NCBI RefSeq assembly: GCF_000341225.1
Contig: NZ_ANAC01000007.1
Span: 248,001-312,000 of the forward strand
Reading direction: 5' to 3'
Source of the DNA: Nocardiopsis alba DSM 43377
Lineage (GTDB): Bacteria > Actinomycetota > Actinomycetes > Streptosporangiales > Streptosporangiaceae
DNA: 64,000 bases
The position numbers were made by a program, and so were the translations under genes. Under the pieces are notes generated by a model. The model searched no databases. It saw only the letters and a program-made list of their open reading frames with translations, and had not been told where the DNA came from. The stretch's first letter is position 1. Each line of letters opens with the position of its first letter. This document shows positions 8,972-18,661 of this stretch, piece after piece.

Positions 8972-9748
8972 ACGAATGACGGTTTCCTCCTCTCCAGCGC
9001 CCCCAACTTCCGTGACCTCGGCGGCCACCGTACGCGAGAAGGCCGTACCGTGCGCGAGGGTCTCCTCTACCGTTCCGACGCGCTCCACACCCTTTCCGAA
9101 CCGGACCTGACCACCTACAACGGGTTCGGCATCCGCCAGCTGATCGACCTGCGCACCTCCCACGAGCGGGACCGTCTCCCCGACGTGATCCCCGACGGCG
9201 CCGAGTACGCGGCGATCGGGGTCCAGAACGCCGAGGCGGCCGGCGCCAACTTCGTCGACCTCCTGTCCGACCCCGAACGGGCCCGCGCCGTGTTCGGCGA
9301 CGGCGCCGCGGAACGGTTCATGTTCGCGGTCTACCGCGACCTGGTCACCGAGGGCGAGGCACTCCAGGGCTACCGGGAGCTGGTCGAACGCGCCGCCAAG
9401 GGGCCGACAGCGCTGGTCTTCCATTGCAGCGCCGGCAAGGACCGCACCGGATGGGGCGCCGCGCTGCTGCTCACCCTCCTGGGGGTCGAGCGCGAGACCA
9501 TCGTCGCCGACTACCTCGTCAGCAACGACCGCCAGGCCGCCACCGACCACTGGATGCGCACGATCTCGGCGGACAGCGGCCTGCCCTGGGAGGACATCGC
9601 GCCGATGACCCGGGTGCGGGCCGACTACCTGGAGAAGGCCTTCACCACCGTCGACACGGTGTACGGCTCCTTCGACGCCTACGTGGCCGAGGGGCTGGGC
9701 CTCTCACAGGCCACCCTGGAGGAGTTCGCCGACCGCATGCTCGACTGA
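8969..9748 (+). CDS. tyrosine-protein phosphatase (PtpB-like)
   Basis: Encodes about 259 aa of the atypical tyrosine/serine phosphatase family to which mycobacterial PtpB belongs. The N-terminal NFRDLGG motif and the P-loop HCSAGKDRTGWG with nucleophilic Cys about residue 153 are both present. The family dephosphorylates Tyr or Ser/Thr residues and, in some members, phosphoinositides. Here the likely role is intracellular signalling. GTG 8969 is chosen over GTG 8951 because a TAGTGT hexamer lies seven bases before it and homologues begin close to the NFRDLGG motif. Confidence 0.87.
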   Translation: MTNDGFLLSSAPNFRDLGGHRTREGRTVREGLLYRSDALHTLSEPDLTTYNGFGIRQLIDLRTSHERDRLPDVIPDGAEYAAIGVQNAEAAGANFVDLLSDPERARAVFGDGAAERFMFAVYRDLVTEGEALQGYRELVERAAKGPTALVFHCSAGKDRTGWGAALLLTLLGVERETIVADYLVSNDRQAATDHWMRTISADSGLPWEDIAPMTRVRADYLEKAFTTVDTVYGSFDAYVAEGLGLSQATLEEFADRMLD

Positions 9749-9758
9749 GCCGCGAGGG

Positions 9759-11429
9759 TCACAGGGCGTCGAGTCGGCGGCGCAGGTCGCTCTCGCCGGT
9801 GGACTCGAACAGCACCTCGCTCAGCGACGACAGCACCGTGGGGCGGTCCACCCCTCGGTCCAACAGGCGTCGTGCGGCGGCCCACAGGTTGGCGGGGCGG
9901 CCGTCCCAGAGCCGCTCGGCCAGCCGCTCGTGGCGGTCCAGCTCCCGCTCGCGTTCGGGATCGGTCCCGCTCACCGGCCGGTACCAGTGGTCCTGGCCGG
10001 TGGAGTGGTGTCGACCGCTGTGCGGGGTGGCCGCCTCGTACTCGCCGTAGTGGTCCAGCCTCAGCAGGGCCCGGCGGCCGCGGGAGGTGGCCGGGTCGAA
10101 CTCCTCGGGGTCCCCGGTCATGAGCTCGCTGGCCAGCAGCGGGAAGGCGAACATCCGACGGGCGAGAGAGGCGAAGTCACCGTCGGGCAGAAGACGGCGT
10201 ACCGCCTCGTGGCGCAGGCCCAAGGGGCGGGCCGGGTCCCGATAGACACGGGAGAAGGCCGAGGTCGCCTCCCACACGGCGTCCAACGTGGCGCCCACGG
10301 CCGGTTCGGGCAGCCGGCTCCGCTCCCCGGCCCAGCGCACCCAGGCCGCCAGCACGTGCGGCATCGCCTCCTGCTCCTCGGGCAGCAGGACCACCCGTCC
10401 GGGCAGCCAGTGGAGAAGGAACGACTCGACCTTGCGCGGGCTGACTCTGAGCGGACGTCCGGAGTCCACGTCGCATCCGTGCGCGATGATGTGGTCGACG
10501 CACCGGCTCGCCGCGTAGGAGTCCGACAACTCGGCCGCCTGCTCCGACGCGAGGAAGCGGGCGGCCAGCACGGCACGACGGTCGCGTCTCCACACCGGGA
10601 CCGTGTCGGGCACCCCCTCGGGCGGGGACGGCAGACGCTTGACGCGAGCCGAGGCCAACGCGAAGTGCGCGGCCAGCGAGCCGCCGGTCAGATCGGCCGA
10701 GGAGATCCCCACCGGTTCCACGATCGGACCGGTCGAGGGGTCGGACTCGACCCCGGTGGCCACCCTCTCGGTCCGGTCCAAGGCGCGGACCAGCACGGAA
10801 CGGGCCTCGCTCAGCTCCCACTGCTCGAAGCGGACGAAGTCGTCGGCTCGCGCCCGTTCACGGCACTGGTCCAGGAGGAGGTCGACCTTGGTGGTCACCC
10901 AGGCGTCGCGCAGCAGGCCGCCGCTGTTGTGGTCCAGCACCAGGATCAACGCGTGTTCGGGCGGCAGCGCCCCGCTGTGGTCGGGCGCGTCCCTGCTGAA
11001 CACGCACACCACGTCGTCGGTGTCTCCGAAGAGATCGCCGTGGACGTAGGCGGCGACCGGGGTGACCGCGCCGAGCTGGTCCGCCCAGGCGGGGGCCTGA
11101 AGGCCTCGCTCACGCAGGGCGATCATGCCCTGTTCCGCCAGATCGCGTTGGGAGGACGAGGTGCCCAGGGCGGTGATCGCGGCGAGGATCCCCAGGCCGG
11201 CGGGTTTTCCGGAGGCGGTGGCGTGGGTGATCAGGCCCTCGCCGAGGAGTCGCTCCACGTCCACTCCGGGCAGCCGGGCGCCCCACCAGGAACCCAGGAG
11301 TTCGCTGAAGGACAGCTCGGCGTCGAGCGGGTGTCGCATGGCGAGCAGCGCTCGGGCCGCGCGCAGCATCTCCTCGAAGGCTGCGGCGGGAACGTCGGGT
11401 CCTGTGGGCGGGGGCGTCGCGGAGGGCAC
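9759..11429 (-). CDS. uncharacterised actinobacterial protein, 556 aa
   Basis: No known domain was recognised. The protein is soluble, helical-looking, and rich in Arg, Leu, Ala and Glu. It has Trp-rich patches (SWWGARLPG near residue 48, AAWVRWAGER near 366) and a late HHSTGQDHWYRP segment. It lacks a signal peptide and membrane helices. The GTG start at 11429 follows a TACGCT hexamer by six bases. It is convergent with the phosphatase gene with ten bases between the stops. Confidence 0.7.
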   Translation of the reverse strand: MPSATPPPTGPDVPAAAFEEMLRAARALLAMRHPLDAELSFSELLGSWWGARLPGVDVERLLGEGLITHATASGKPAGLGILAAITALGTSSSQRDLAEQGMIALRERGLQAPAWADQLGAVTPVAAYVHGDLFGDTDDVVCVFSRDAPDHSGALPPEHALILVLDHNSGGLLRDAWVTTKVDLLLDQCRERARADDFVRFEQWELSEARSVLVRALDRTERVATGVESDPSTGPIVEPVGISSADLTGGSLAAHFALASARVKRLPSPPEGVPDTVPVWRRDRRAVLAARFLASEQAAELSDSYAASRCVDHIIAHGCDVDSGRPLRVSPRKVESFLLHWLPGRVVLLPEEQEAMPHVLAAWVRWAGERSRLPEPAVGATLDAVWEATSAFSRVYRDPARPLGLRHEAVRRLLPDGDFASLARRMFAFPLLASELMTGDPEEFDPATSRGRRALLRLDHYGEYEAATPHSGRHHSTGQDHWYRPVSGTDPERERELDRHERLAERLWDGRPANLWAAARRLLDRGVDRPTVLSSLSEVLFESTGESDLRRRLDAL

Positions 11430-11441
11430 GTCCCGAGCGTA
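11427..11441 (-). promoter_or_regulatory. leaderless-type promoter of the 556-aa gene
   Basis: On the minus strand TACGCT (11441-11436), six bases, then GTG at 11429. No ribosome binding site is visible. Confidence 0.5.
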
Positions 11442-11499
11442 TGCCAGTCGGCGCGGGGAGTGAGCCCGCGTACGGTCTCGGAGAGTCTCCGGTCGCGGG

Positions 11500-11787
11500 T
11501 CAGCGCGGCTCGGGGACGGTGCGGTGACCGGTGAACAGGGTGGTGCCGGAGCGGCGTGGGGCCTTCCTCGTGACCTGCGAGGGCGGTACGGAGTTCACCA
11601 TCGCCTCCAGGTGCTCGCGGGCCACCCTTTCGACCAGGGGCGGTGTGACCTCGATGCCCAGGTGTTCGGCGCAGTTCCAGGCGTCGCTGACACAGCGCTC
11701 GACACAGCGGTGGGACAGCCCGCTGAACTCGTCGTGAAGCCTGGCCGAGATCCGCCTGAGATCCTGGACCGGGAAGGTCTGGAGCAT
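11500..11787 (-). CDS. small three-helix protein
   Basis: Encodes 95 aa. It looks like the actinobacterial three-helix-bundle dimerisation family: helix one RRISARLHDEFSG, helix two RCVERCVSDAWNCAEHLG with three cysteines, helix three PPLVERVAREHLEAMV. A basic tail of about 25 residues follows. No catalytic motif is present, and the family's role is undefined. AGGAG lies eleven bases before the ATG, which is a long spacing. The cysteine trio in helix two could bind metal, but that is only a guess. Confidence 0.6.
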   Translation of the reverse strand: MLQTFPVQDLRRISARLHDEFSGLSHRCVERCVSDAWNCAEHLGIEVTPPLVERVAREHLEAMVNSVPPSQVTRKAPRRSGTTLFTGHRTVPEPR

Positions 11788-12368
11788 TCTCGCTCACACT
11801 CCTGGCTGAAGATGGTCGGGAAGGTGACCTCCACCCATTTCACTTGTTCTGAACGCACTGTCAACCCCTCGACCGGCGTGCTGAGGATAAAACCTGAGGG
11901 GGACGATGTTTACTCAGGTCACGTCGTTATCGCGTGTCATCTCGACGAAAAGGGTGTTTCGGGCACACAACGGCCCTGTTCTGCGGTGTTCGCCGCCGAT
12001 CGTCGATATCCGTCCGTCGGTGGGAATGGCCGGAGAACACGCCGGTGAAACCCCGGATCCGAGGAGGCACGGTCGGCTCGTGGCCTATTATTTACCTTCC
12101 GCGGGCAACCCGGACCCCCGCCACCATGGCCGTTGCGCCCGGCCGGGTGTGTCTTATGCTTGAGCCGTGACAGCGGCCGAGAGGAGTCATGGGGACATGA
12201 CCCTCGGGAGCCGCGGAGCCCCCCGATCGGAATCGGCGCCGCGCACCCCGAGCGGCGGCGCCACCGGGAACGGGTGGCGCGCACGATGCGCAGGGACCAC
12301 GTGGTCCGAGAACGACCCCCAACGAAACCCGGCTGGGGATTTCCGACGGCTCCGGAGGTGTCGAGCAG
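11788..12368. other. 581-bp intergenic region
   Basis: No convincing gene was found. Short open frames here have poor codon bias and no family match. The region has less GC-rich patches (for example around 12086-12100). A TATGCT hexamer at 12155-12160 lies six bases before a GTG at 12167 and may be the promoter of the downstream phosphatase, giving a leader of about 200 bases. Confidence 0.5.
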
Positions 12369-14426
12369 TTGAGCGCCGAGACGTCCATTCCCCCACCTCG
12401 GATCAGCGTGGCGGAATTGCCAGACGCGGTGAGAACCCTTCTCACCGACGCTCCGATCGGGTTCGCCCTGCTCGGTCCCGACGACGCCTTCGGCTCGATC
12501 AACCCGCGCATGGCCGCGGTCTTCGGCAGCACCCCCGAACGCTGCCTGGGGCGCACCCCCGGCCAGGTCCTGGAGGAGGCCGGCGACACCGCCGGAGCCT
12601 CGGCCCAGGTCGCCTGTCTGACCGGTGCGCGTGAGGGCGGGCGCGCCGTCCGCGGACGGCACCGCACCTCCGACGGTCGGGTCTGGGATCTGACCTGGTT
12701 CCCCGTCGAGGACCCGACCGACGGGGGAGAGCACATCGCCCTGATCGCGGCCCGCGACGTCGACGACGACGGCGCCCGCCGCGGCGAACAGCGCCTGCGC
12801 GCCCTCCTCCAGGCGGGCAACCAGATCGTCTGGTCGGCGGGTCCCGGTGGAGAGATCCGCGAGGACTGCCCCCAGTGGCGCACGCTCACCGGCCAGGACC
12901 TGGACTCCTACCTCGGCCACGGTTGGCTGGACGCCCTCCACCCCGAGGACCGGCCCCGGGTGGAGCGCGCCTGGGAGGACGCCGTCCTGGACGTCACCCC
13001 CTTCGACGCACTCTTCCGCGTGCGCACGCGCGTGGGCGGACACCACCACTACCGGGCGCGGGCGCATCCGATCATGGACGGGACCGAGACCGTCGAATGG
13101 GTCGGCACGCTGATCGACGTCACCACCGAGCGTGAGGCCGACGAACTGCGGCAGCGCCTCAACCAGCAGCTCAGCGAGGCGGCCATGCGCACCGCCCGGC
13201 TCCAGAAGGCCACCTCCGACCTGGCCGAGGCGCTCACCGCCGACGAGGTCGTCCAGGCCATGGCGGAGATCGGCCGCTCGGGCGTGGGCGCCGACCACAC
13301 CTCGCTGGTCCTCTTCGATCGCGATCGGCTGCGGCTGCGCATGCTCTCCGCGGACGGTCGGCAGGGGCCGCCCGAGCGCGGGTTCGATCTGGACTATCCC
13401 GACATCGCGGCCAAGGCGGTCGCCGATCGCACGCCCTGCCTGGTCGCGGGACCGGCCGAGCTGCGCGCGCTCTTCGACGGGGCTCCCGAGGTCGAGGCGC
13501 TCATCGAACGCACCCGGGAACGCGCCTGGGTGGCGTTGCCGATGATGACGGCGGGCCGGCCCATCGGCGCCCTGCGCTTCTCCTTCGACGCCCAGCGCGA
13601 GGTCGCCGACGAGGAACGCGTCTTCCTCGAAGCGCTCGCCGGGCAGTGCGCCCTGGCCATCGGCCGGGCCATCGTCTACGAGCGCGAGCACGGCACCGCC
13701 GAGGAGCTCCAGCGCAGCCTGTTGCCGGAGGCGCTGCCCGAGGTGCGCGGGGTGCGACTGGCCGCCTACTACCGGTCGGGTTCCCAGCACGTTCAGGTGG
13801 GCGGCGACTGGTACGACGCCTTCCCTCTACCGGACGGCCGCGTGGCCGGCGTCCTCGGCGACGTCATGGGCAAGGGCATCCCGGCCGCCGCGGGAATGAG
13901 TCGGATCCGCAACGCGTTGCGCGCCTTGGCGTTCTCCATGCCCGAACCCGCGGACGTCCTGACCGGACTGGACCGCATGTTCACGGCCACGGAGGGTATG
14001 GATCAGGTGACGACCCTGGTCTACTTCGTGTTGGACCCGGTGACCGGACAACTCGACCTCAGCAACGCGGGACACCTTCCGCCGCTGGTGGTCGCCGGCA
14101 ACGCCGGGCCCTCGCTGCTCGACACCGAGCCCGATACACCGCTCGGGGTCAGCTCCGACCGGGGCCATCACAAATTCTTCGTACAACCCGGTAACACGGT
14201 CGCCCTCTACTCCGATGGACTGGTTGAGAACCGCAAACGATCGGTCGACGCCGGTCTCGACGAACTCGTGCGGAAGGCTGCCGAGGCCCGGCCCGACGTG
14301 GTGGGCGATCCACAGCAGATGCTGGAGTACCTTGTTGAGAGCATGCTGAAGGGGTATGAGCAGGACGATGATGTCACGCTGCTGGCCGTTCAGCTTCCGG
14401 TGATCGATTCCGTGTCGGAGCGGTAG
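12369..14426 (+). CDS. PAS-PAS-GAF-PP2C (SpoIIE-type) serine phosphatase
   Basis: Encodes 685 aa. Two PAS-like sensor domains (about 12-130 and 135-255) are joined by a short coiled coil to a GAF domain (about 280-430). A SpoIIE/RsbU PP2C domain (about 445-675) follows, with GGDWYDAF, GDVMGKGIPAAAGM and YSDGLVENR. Such enzymes dephosphorylate anti-anti-sigma factors and so control stress or developmental sigma factors. No N-terminal histidine-kinase-like RsbW domain is fused here. The start is TTG, with GGAGG at 12354-12358, ten bases before it. hrdB follows in the same direction. Confidence 0.88.
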   Translation: MSAETSIPPPRISVAELPDAVRTLLTDAPIGFALLGPDDAFGSINPRMAAVFGSTPERCLGRTPGQVLEEAGDTAGASAQVACLTGAREGGRAVRGRHRTSDGRVWDLTWFPVEDPTDGGEHIALIAARDVDDDGARRGEQRLRALLQAGNQIVWSAGPGGEIREDCPQWRTLTGQDLDSYLGHGWLDALHPEDRPRVERAWEDAVLDVTPFDALFRVRTRVGGHHHYRARAHPIMDGTETVEWVGTLIDVTTEREADELRQRLNQQLSEAAMRTARLQKATSDLAEALTADEVVQAMAEIGRSGVGADHTSLVLFDRDRLRLRMLSADGRQGPPERGFDLDYPDIAAKAVADRTPCLVAGPAELRALFDGAPEVEALIERTRERAWVALPMMTAGRPIGALRFSFDAQREVADEERVFLEALAGQCALAIGRAIVYEREHGTAEELQRSLLPEALPEVRGVRLAAYYRSGSQHVQVGGDWYDAFPLPDGRVAGVLGDVMGKGIPAAAGMSRIRNALRALAFSMPEPADVLTGLDRMFTATEGMDQVTTLVYFVLDPVTGQLDLSNAGHLPPLVVAGNAGPSLLDTEPDTPLGVSSDRGHHKFFVQPGNTVALYSDGLVENRKRSVDAGLDELVRKAAEARPDVVGDPQQMLEYLVESMLKGYEQDDDVTLLAVQLPVIDSVSER

Positions 14427-14621
14427 ATCGTACGAACAAGTCCATTGCCTTGCCTACAGTGAAGAAGCCGCCGCGCCCCGCGAAGCGGAGGTGACCCCGG
14501 CTTCCCCGCCCAGTGGGGACGATCCAGGCCACAGGTGGGAGAGGGTGCAGTGCCCGGTCCCGGCCAACGACGGACCACCGGGTCCGACAAATCTCGCCAC
14601 ACGTCCGTTCGAGAGGTGTTT

Positions 14622-16292
14622 GTGTCATCTGCCAGTTCGACTCGCTCGAAGCAGTCCGAGTCACTGCAAGAGCCCGTCATTCAGCAGCTGATCGAGCGTG
14701 GGCGGTCCCAGGGCTTTCTTGAGCCCGAGGACGTGCGCCGTGCCTTCGAAGAGGCCGAAATCCCGATGTCGCAGGCGCAGTCCGTGCTCCGCAGCCTGGC
14801 CAAGGAGGGCGTGACCGTACTCGTCCCCGAGTCGGCCTCCTCGCGGCGCAAGACCACGCGGCGCAAGACGACGACCTCTCGATCCGCCACCACCCGCTCG
14901 ACCACGACCCGGTCGGCCAAGGTCACCCGGACCACCACCCGCGCGGCGGCGGCCCAGGAGCAGCCGGAGACGGTCACCGCCGTCGTCGACGACTCCGAGG
15001 GCGCGCCCGCCGAGAAGCCCGCGGCCAAGAAGACCACCGCCAAGCGCGCGGCGGCCCCGAAGAAGGCGGCCGCGGCCAAGAAGCCCGCCGCCAAGAAGGC
15101 GACCGCCACCAAGAAGACCGCGACCAAGAAGTCCGCCAAGAAGGACCTCGAACTGGCCTCGGACGCGGGCGACTTCGCGGAGGAGGGTCTGGAGGACGAC
15201 CTCGAGCACACCGGCGCCGAGCTGGAGCTGGTCGAGGACACCCCCGACACCGAGACCAACGTCAAGCCGGTCAAGCCCGAGACGGTCGGCGCCCCCGTCA
15301 AGCCGAGCAAGGACGACGACTCCTTCGTCCTGTACGACGATGACGACGACGCCCCCGCCGCCCAGGTGGTCGCGGCCGGCGCCACCGCCGACCCGGTCAA
15401 GGACTACCTGAAGCAGATCGGTAAGGTCCCGCTGCTCAACGCGGAGCAGGAGGTCGAGCTCGCCAAGCGCATCGAGGCCGGCCTGTTCGCCGAGGAGAAG
15501 CTCTCCGAAGAGGCGGACGTCCTCACCTTCGAGCTGCGGGACGAGCTGGAGTGGATCGCCGAGGACGGCGGCCGCGCCAAGAAGCACCTCCTCGAGGCCA
15601 ACCTGCGTCTGGTCGTCTCCCTGGCCAAGCGTTACACCGGCCGCGGCATGCTGTTCCTGGACCTGATCCAGGAGGGGAACCTGGGTCTGATCCGCGCGGT
15701 GGAGAAGTTCGACTACACCAAGGGCTTCAAGTTCTCGACCTACGCCACCTGGTGGATCCGTCAGGCGATCACCCGCGCCATGGCCGACCAGGCCCGCACC
15801 ATCCGTATCCCGGTGCACATGGTCGAGGTCATCAACAAGCTGGCCCGCGTCCAGCGTCAGATGCTCCAGGACCTGGGCCGCGAGCCCACCCCGGAGGAGC
15901 TGGCCAAGGAACTCGACATGACCCCGGAGAAGGTCGTCGAGGTGCAGAAGTACGGCCGTGAGCCGATCTCCCTGCACACCCCGCTGGGTGAGGACGGCGA
16001 CAGCGAGTTCGGTGACCTGATCGAGGACTCCGAGGCGATCCAGCCGGGCGAGGCGGTCAGCTTCACCCTGCTCCAGGAACAGCTCCACTCGGTCCTGGAC
16101 ACCCTGTCCGAGCGCGAGGCCGGCGTGGTCTCCATGCGCTTCGGGCTCACCGACGGTCAGCCCAAGACTTTAGACGAGATCGGCAAGGTCTACGGGGTCA
16201 CCCGTGAGCGCATCCGGCAGATCGAGAGCAAGACGATGTCGAAGCTCCGTCACCCCTCGCGTTCGCAGGTGCTCCGCGACTACCTGGACTGA
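14622..16292 (+). CDS. hrdB: principal RNA polymerase sigma factor HrdB/SigA
   Basis: Encodes 556 aa and directs RNA polymerase to housekeeping promoters. After a short N-terminal helical region (residues about 10-65) comes a long Lys/Ala/Thr-rich tract (about 76-173) with AAKK and KKTA repeats, then an acidic stretch. Region 1.2 starts near residue 257 ([16 protein letters not shown]). Region 2 has [18 protein letters not shown] and [13 protein letters not shown], and region 4.2 has [21 protein letters not shown] 14622 is used because GAGAGG precedes it by about five bases. The preceding 195 bases are leader and promoter. Confidence 0.96.
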   Translation: MSSASSTRSKQSESLQEPVIQQLIERGRSQGFLEPEDVRRAFEEAEIPMSQAQSVLRSLAKEGVTVLVPESASSRRKTTRRKTTTSRSATTRSTTTRSAKVTRTTTRAAAAQEQPETVTAVVDDSEGAPAEKPAAKKTTAKRAAAPKKAAAAKKPAAKKATATKKTATKKSAKKDLELASDAGDFAEEGLEDDLEHTGAELELVEDTPDTETNVKPVKPETVGAPVKPSKDDDSFVLYDDDDDAPAAQVVAAGATADPVKDYLKQIGKVPLLNAEQEVELAKRIEAGLFAEEKLSEEADVLTFELRDELEWIAEDGGRAKKHLLEANLRLVVSLAKRYTGRGMLFLDLIQEGNLGLIRAVEKFDYTKGFKFSTYATWWIRQAITRAMADQARTIRIPVHMVEVINKLARVQRQMLQDLGREPTPEELAKELDMTPEKVVEVQKYGREPISLHTPLGEDGDSEFGDLIEDSEAIQPGEAVSFTLLQEQLHSVLDTLSEREAGVVSMRFGLTDGQPKTLDEIGKVYGVTRERIRQIESKTMSKLRHPSRSQVLRDYLD

Positions 16293-16331
16293 TCGGTCGG
16301 CCCAGGATCGGCCCGCTGCCGTGGACCGACA

Positions 16332-16368
16332 CAGGCGCGCCTCCCGCTCCCGCGGGAAGGCGCGCCTG
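16332..16368 (+). terminator. terminator of hrdB
   Basis: A nearly perfect hairpin. CAGGCGCGCCT (16332-16342) pairs with AGGCGCGCCTG (16358-16368), extended inwards by CCCGC/GCGGG. Confidence 0.85.
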
Positions 16369-16575
16369 CGCGTGTGTGTACCCGAAGCTGCTCACGGGCG
16401 TGTGGCGACCCCCGCGTGTCCCTTACAGAGCCGAGTACCTTCTCACCCCCGCACGGAGTCCGATCTCCATCCGATGCGAATCATGGTGCCGGACGCTCTG
16501 TAGGTGTGGCATAAAGTCGCCCTGATCCGCTTTACGGGCACGATCTCCCTGTTCGTGAGGGGCCTCGCCGCGGAC

Positions 16576-17370
16576 TCAGTCGCGTACGACGACGTCCATC
16601 GTGCGGGCTTTGCCCGGCCCGCCCGTCTCCTGGAGTTCCACGGTGTGCCCCAGGTCCCGCAGCGCCGCGACCAGCTCCTCCGGGGTGCGCGCCTCGACGC
16701 CCTCCCGGACCAGGACCCGGGCGATGTCGCCGCGGGTGGCCTTGGCCATGTGGCTGACCACCGAGCGTCGGAGCTCTCCGTCGACCTCCTTCTCCCGAAG
16801 GACGCGCACGGCCACGCTCCGTTCCGCGACCTCCCCGGCCGGCCTGTAGGCCGCGACGTAGGAGGAGGAGCGGCAGTCCACGACCAGACGGTCTCCGACC
16901 AGCTCGTTCAGGGGGCCGGTCAGCGCCTTGCGCCAGTAGGCCCCCAACCCGCCCAGGGACGGCAGTCGTACCCCCATGGACAGACGGTAGGGCGGCAGGT
17001 GGTCGTCCGGCCCCACCACGCCCCACAGTCCGGAGAAGACCAGGATCCGTTCCCGGGTCGCTTCGCCACGCTCGGCCAGGAGGTCGGGCAGCCCCAACCG
17101 GTCGTAGAGGACGCCCGTGTACAGGTCGGCGGCGCGCAACGTGGGCGCGACCGCCAGGTCGAGGTTGCGCTTGATCGCGTCGGTCTGGGAGACCGAGAGA
17201 CCCAGGATCTCGCGCGCGGTGTCCTCGGGGCCGGAGCACACCTCGGTGAGCGCCTCGACGACCCGCTCCCGGGCCGGGGCCAGCCCCGGGAGGGTGAGCG
17301 AGTCCACGTCCAGACGGGGTCCGTCGCCGGATGTGGCCTTGCCCTCGGAGGGCGGGAGCAGGATGAGCAT
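16576..17370 (-). CDS. yaaA: peroxide stress protein YaaA (UPF0246)
   Basis: Encodes 264 aa. The start MLILLPPSEGK is the family signature. Downstream conserved blocks are LYTGVLYDRLG, ILVFSGLWGVV, YRLSMGVRLP and the late VVSHMAKATRGDIAR. In E. coli YaaA lowers intracellular iron and protects DNA during peroxide stress. The fold binds DNA, though the mechanism is unclear. ATG 17370 is chosen because the family always starts at this motif. The longer in-frame sequence upstream is not conserved. GGAAGAG lies ten bases before it. Confidence 0.88.
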   Translation of the reverse strand: MLILLPPSEGKATSGDGPRLDVDSLTLPGLAPARERVVEALTEVCSGPEDTAREILGLSVSQTDAIKRNLDLAVAPTLRAADLYTGVLYDRLGLPDLLAERGEATRERILVFSGLWGVVGPDDHLPPYRLSMGVRLPSLGGLGAYWRKALTGPLNELVGDRLVVDCRSSSYVAAYRPAGEVAERSVAVRVLREKEVDGELRRSVVSHMAKATRGDIARVLVREGVEARTPEELVAALRDLGHTVELQETGGPGKARTMDVVVRD

Positions 17371-17542
17371 GCGTGTTTCTCTTCCGAACGTCGTGTGTCC
17401 TGGGACGGAGCCCATGCTAGGTGTACCGACCACAGAGGTTGAGTACACCTGGGTCGTGTACGGAGGGCCCGGGGTGCCTCCCGGGCGTGGATGCCGGCAG
17501 GGTTCTGAGAGCCGGAGAACACCCCCTCGTGAGGAGACGAAC

Positions 17543-18235
17543 ATGCACCCATGGGCCGCGCGCGTGACCCGGGACTGGCCGCCCTTCCACGTCGAGACGC
17601 GCGCCGGTTGGCGCTTCGGCCTGGCCGACGGCGTCACCAAACGGGCCAACTGCGCCCTGCTGGAGTCCCCGGAGGCCGACGTCGCGGAGGTGACCCGGTT
17701 CTACCGGGACCGTGGGCTGCGTCCCTGCGTCCAGGTGTGGCCCGGCGAGGAGGAGACGGACGCCCGTCTGGCCGAGCACGGGTACGAGCGGGTGGAGCCC
17801 ACCCTGGTGCTCGCCCACGAGCCGCTCGAACGGCCGAAGGCCCCCGGCCGGACCCGGATCCACGACCGGCCCACCGACCGCTGGATCGAGCTGTTCGCCG
17901 GGGCCGGTTCCGATCCCGCGTGGACCGACGGCGTGGTGCGGATCCTGGGGGCGGTGACGGCGGCCTACGGCGTCCACGAGAGCGGGGACGGGCGCGGCTG
18001 CGCGGTCCTGGACGGGGAATCGGTGGCGATCTGCTCGATGGGCACGGTCGAGGCGGCCCGAGGCCGGGGGATCGCCAGGGACGTGCTCGCCGACCTGCTG
18101 GCCTGGGCCCACGACAAGGGGGCCCGCCGGGCCTACCTGTGCGTGGTGGCCGCCAACGGGCCCGCGCTAGGGCTGTACCGGAGTTCGGGTTTCGTGGAGG
18201 TCTCGCGCTACCACAACCGGGTCCTGCCGGACTGA
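17543..18235 (+). CDS. GNAT family N-acetyltransferase
   Basis: Encodes 230 aa. The C-terminal half holds a GNAT acetyltransferase fold: GTVEAARGRGIARDVL is the acetyl-CoA pyrophosphate loop, followed by AYLCVVAANGPALGLYRSSGF. The N-terminal half (about residues 1-100) resembles the degenerate first lobe of tandem GNAT proteins. GGAG precedes the ATG. The substrate is unknown. It is divergent from yaaA with 172 bases between the starts. Confidence 0.82.
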   Translation: MHPWAARVTRDWPPFHVETRAGWRFGLADGVTKRANCALLESPEADVAEVTRFYRDRGLRPCVQVWPGEEETDARLAEHGYERVEPTLVLAHEPLERPKAPGRTRIHDRPTDRWIELFAGAGSDPAWTDGVVRILGAVTAAYGVHESGDGRGCAVLDGESVAICSMGTVEAARGRGIARDVLADLLAWAHDKGARRAYLCVVAANGPALGLYRSSGFVEVSRYHNRVLPD

Positions 18236-18247
18236 GATCCTTCGCAC

Positions 18248-18282
18248 GACGACGGCGGCCCCCTCGGGGACCGCCGTCATCG
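18248..18282. terminator. bidirectional terminator
   Basis: GACGACGGCGGCCCC-type arm (from 18248) pairs with GGGGACCGCCGTC-type arm (to about 18282) with one mismatch. It lies between the GNAT gene and the convergent DUF7455 gene. Confidence 0.7.
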
Positions 18283-18299
18283 TCTCTTGGTCGTCGTGG

Positions 18300-18527
18300 C
18301 TAACGCTCGTCCGCGTTGTCGTTCTTGCTCTCGGTGAGCTTGCTCGTCTCGTCCTGGATGTCCGAGGCGATCTTGCGGATTGAGTCGTCGTGCTTGCGCA
18401 TGTGGTGCGCGCAGAACAGGAGTTCGCCGCCGGAGTTCAGCAGCACCCGGACGTAGGCCTGTGCACCACAACGGTCGCAACGGTCGGCAGCCGTCAGCGG
18501 CTGAGTGGGGGCAAGGGTTCCAGTCAC
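18300..18527 (-). CDS. DUF7455 zinc-ribbon-like small protein
   Basis: Encodes 75 aa. A CDRCGAQAYV motif and a later CAHHMRKH supply four metal-ligand candidates (Cys, Cys, Cys, His), typical of the actinobacterial DUF7455 family found next to hrdB and parE. The acidic/basic tail is probably disordered. The GTG start has GAGGA seven bases upstream. Function is unknown. Zinc binding is inferred from the ligand spacing. Confidence 0.8.
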   Translation of the reverse strand: MTGTLAPTQPLTAADRCDRCGAQAYVRVLLNSGGELLFCAHHMRKHDDSIRKIASDIQDETSKLTESKNDNADER

Positions 18528-18661
18528 TTCGCCATCCTCAATACTCGGCGTTAGTCACCTCTGACAACATCTAACCCGACCCAGACGTTCCCAACCGGGT
18601 TCCGTGTACGCCGACAGCGGAATCCGCCCGGTCCGTGCCTAGAGGGTGCCCCTTGGGGTCT

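Noticed and set aside
12167-12634. Short open frame starting at a leaderless-like GTG
   Set aside because: Overlaps the PP2C gene out of frame and is Arg-rich without any conserved motif; kept only as a possible leader signal.
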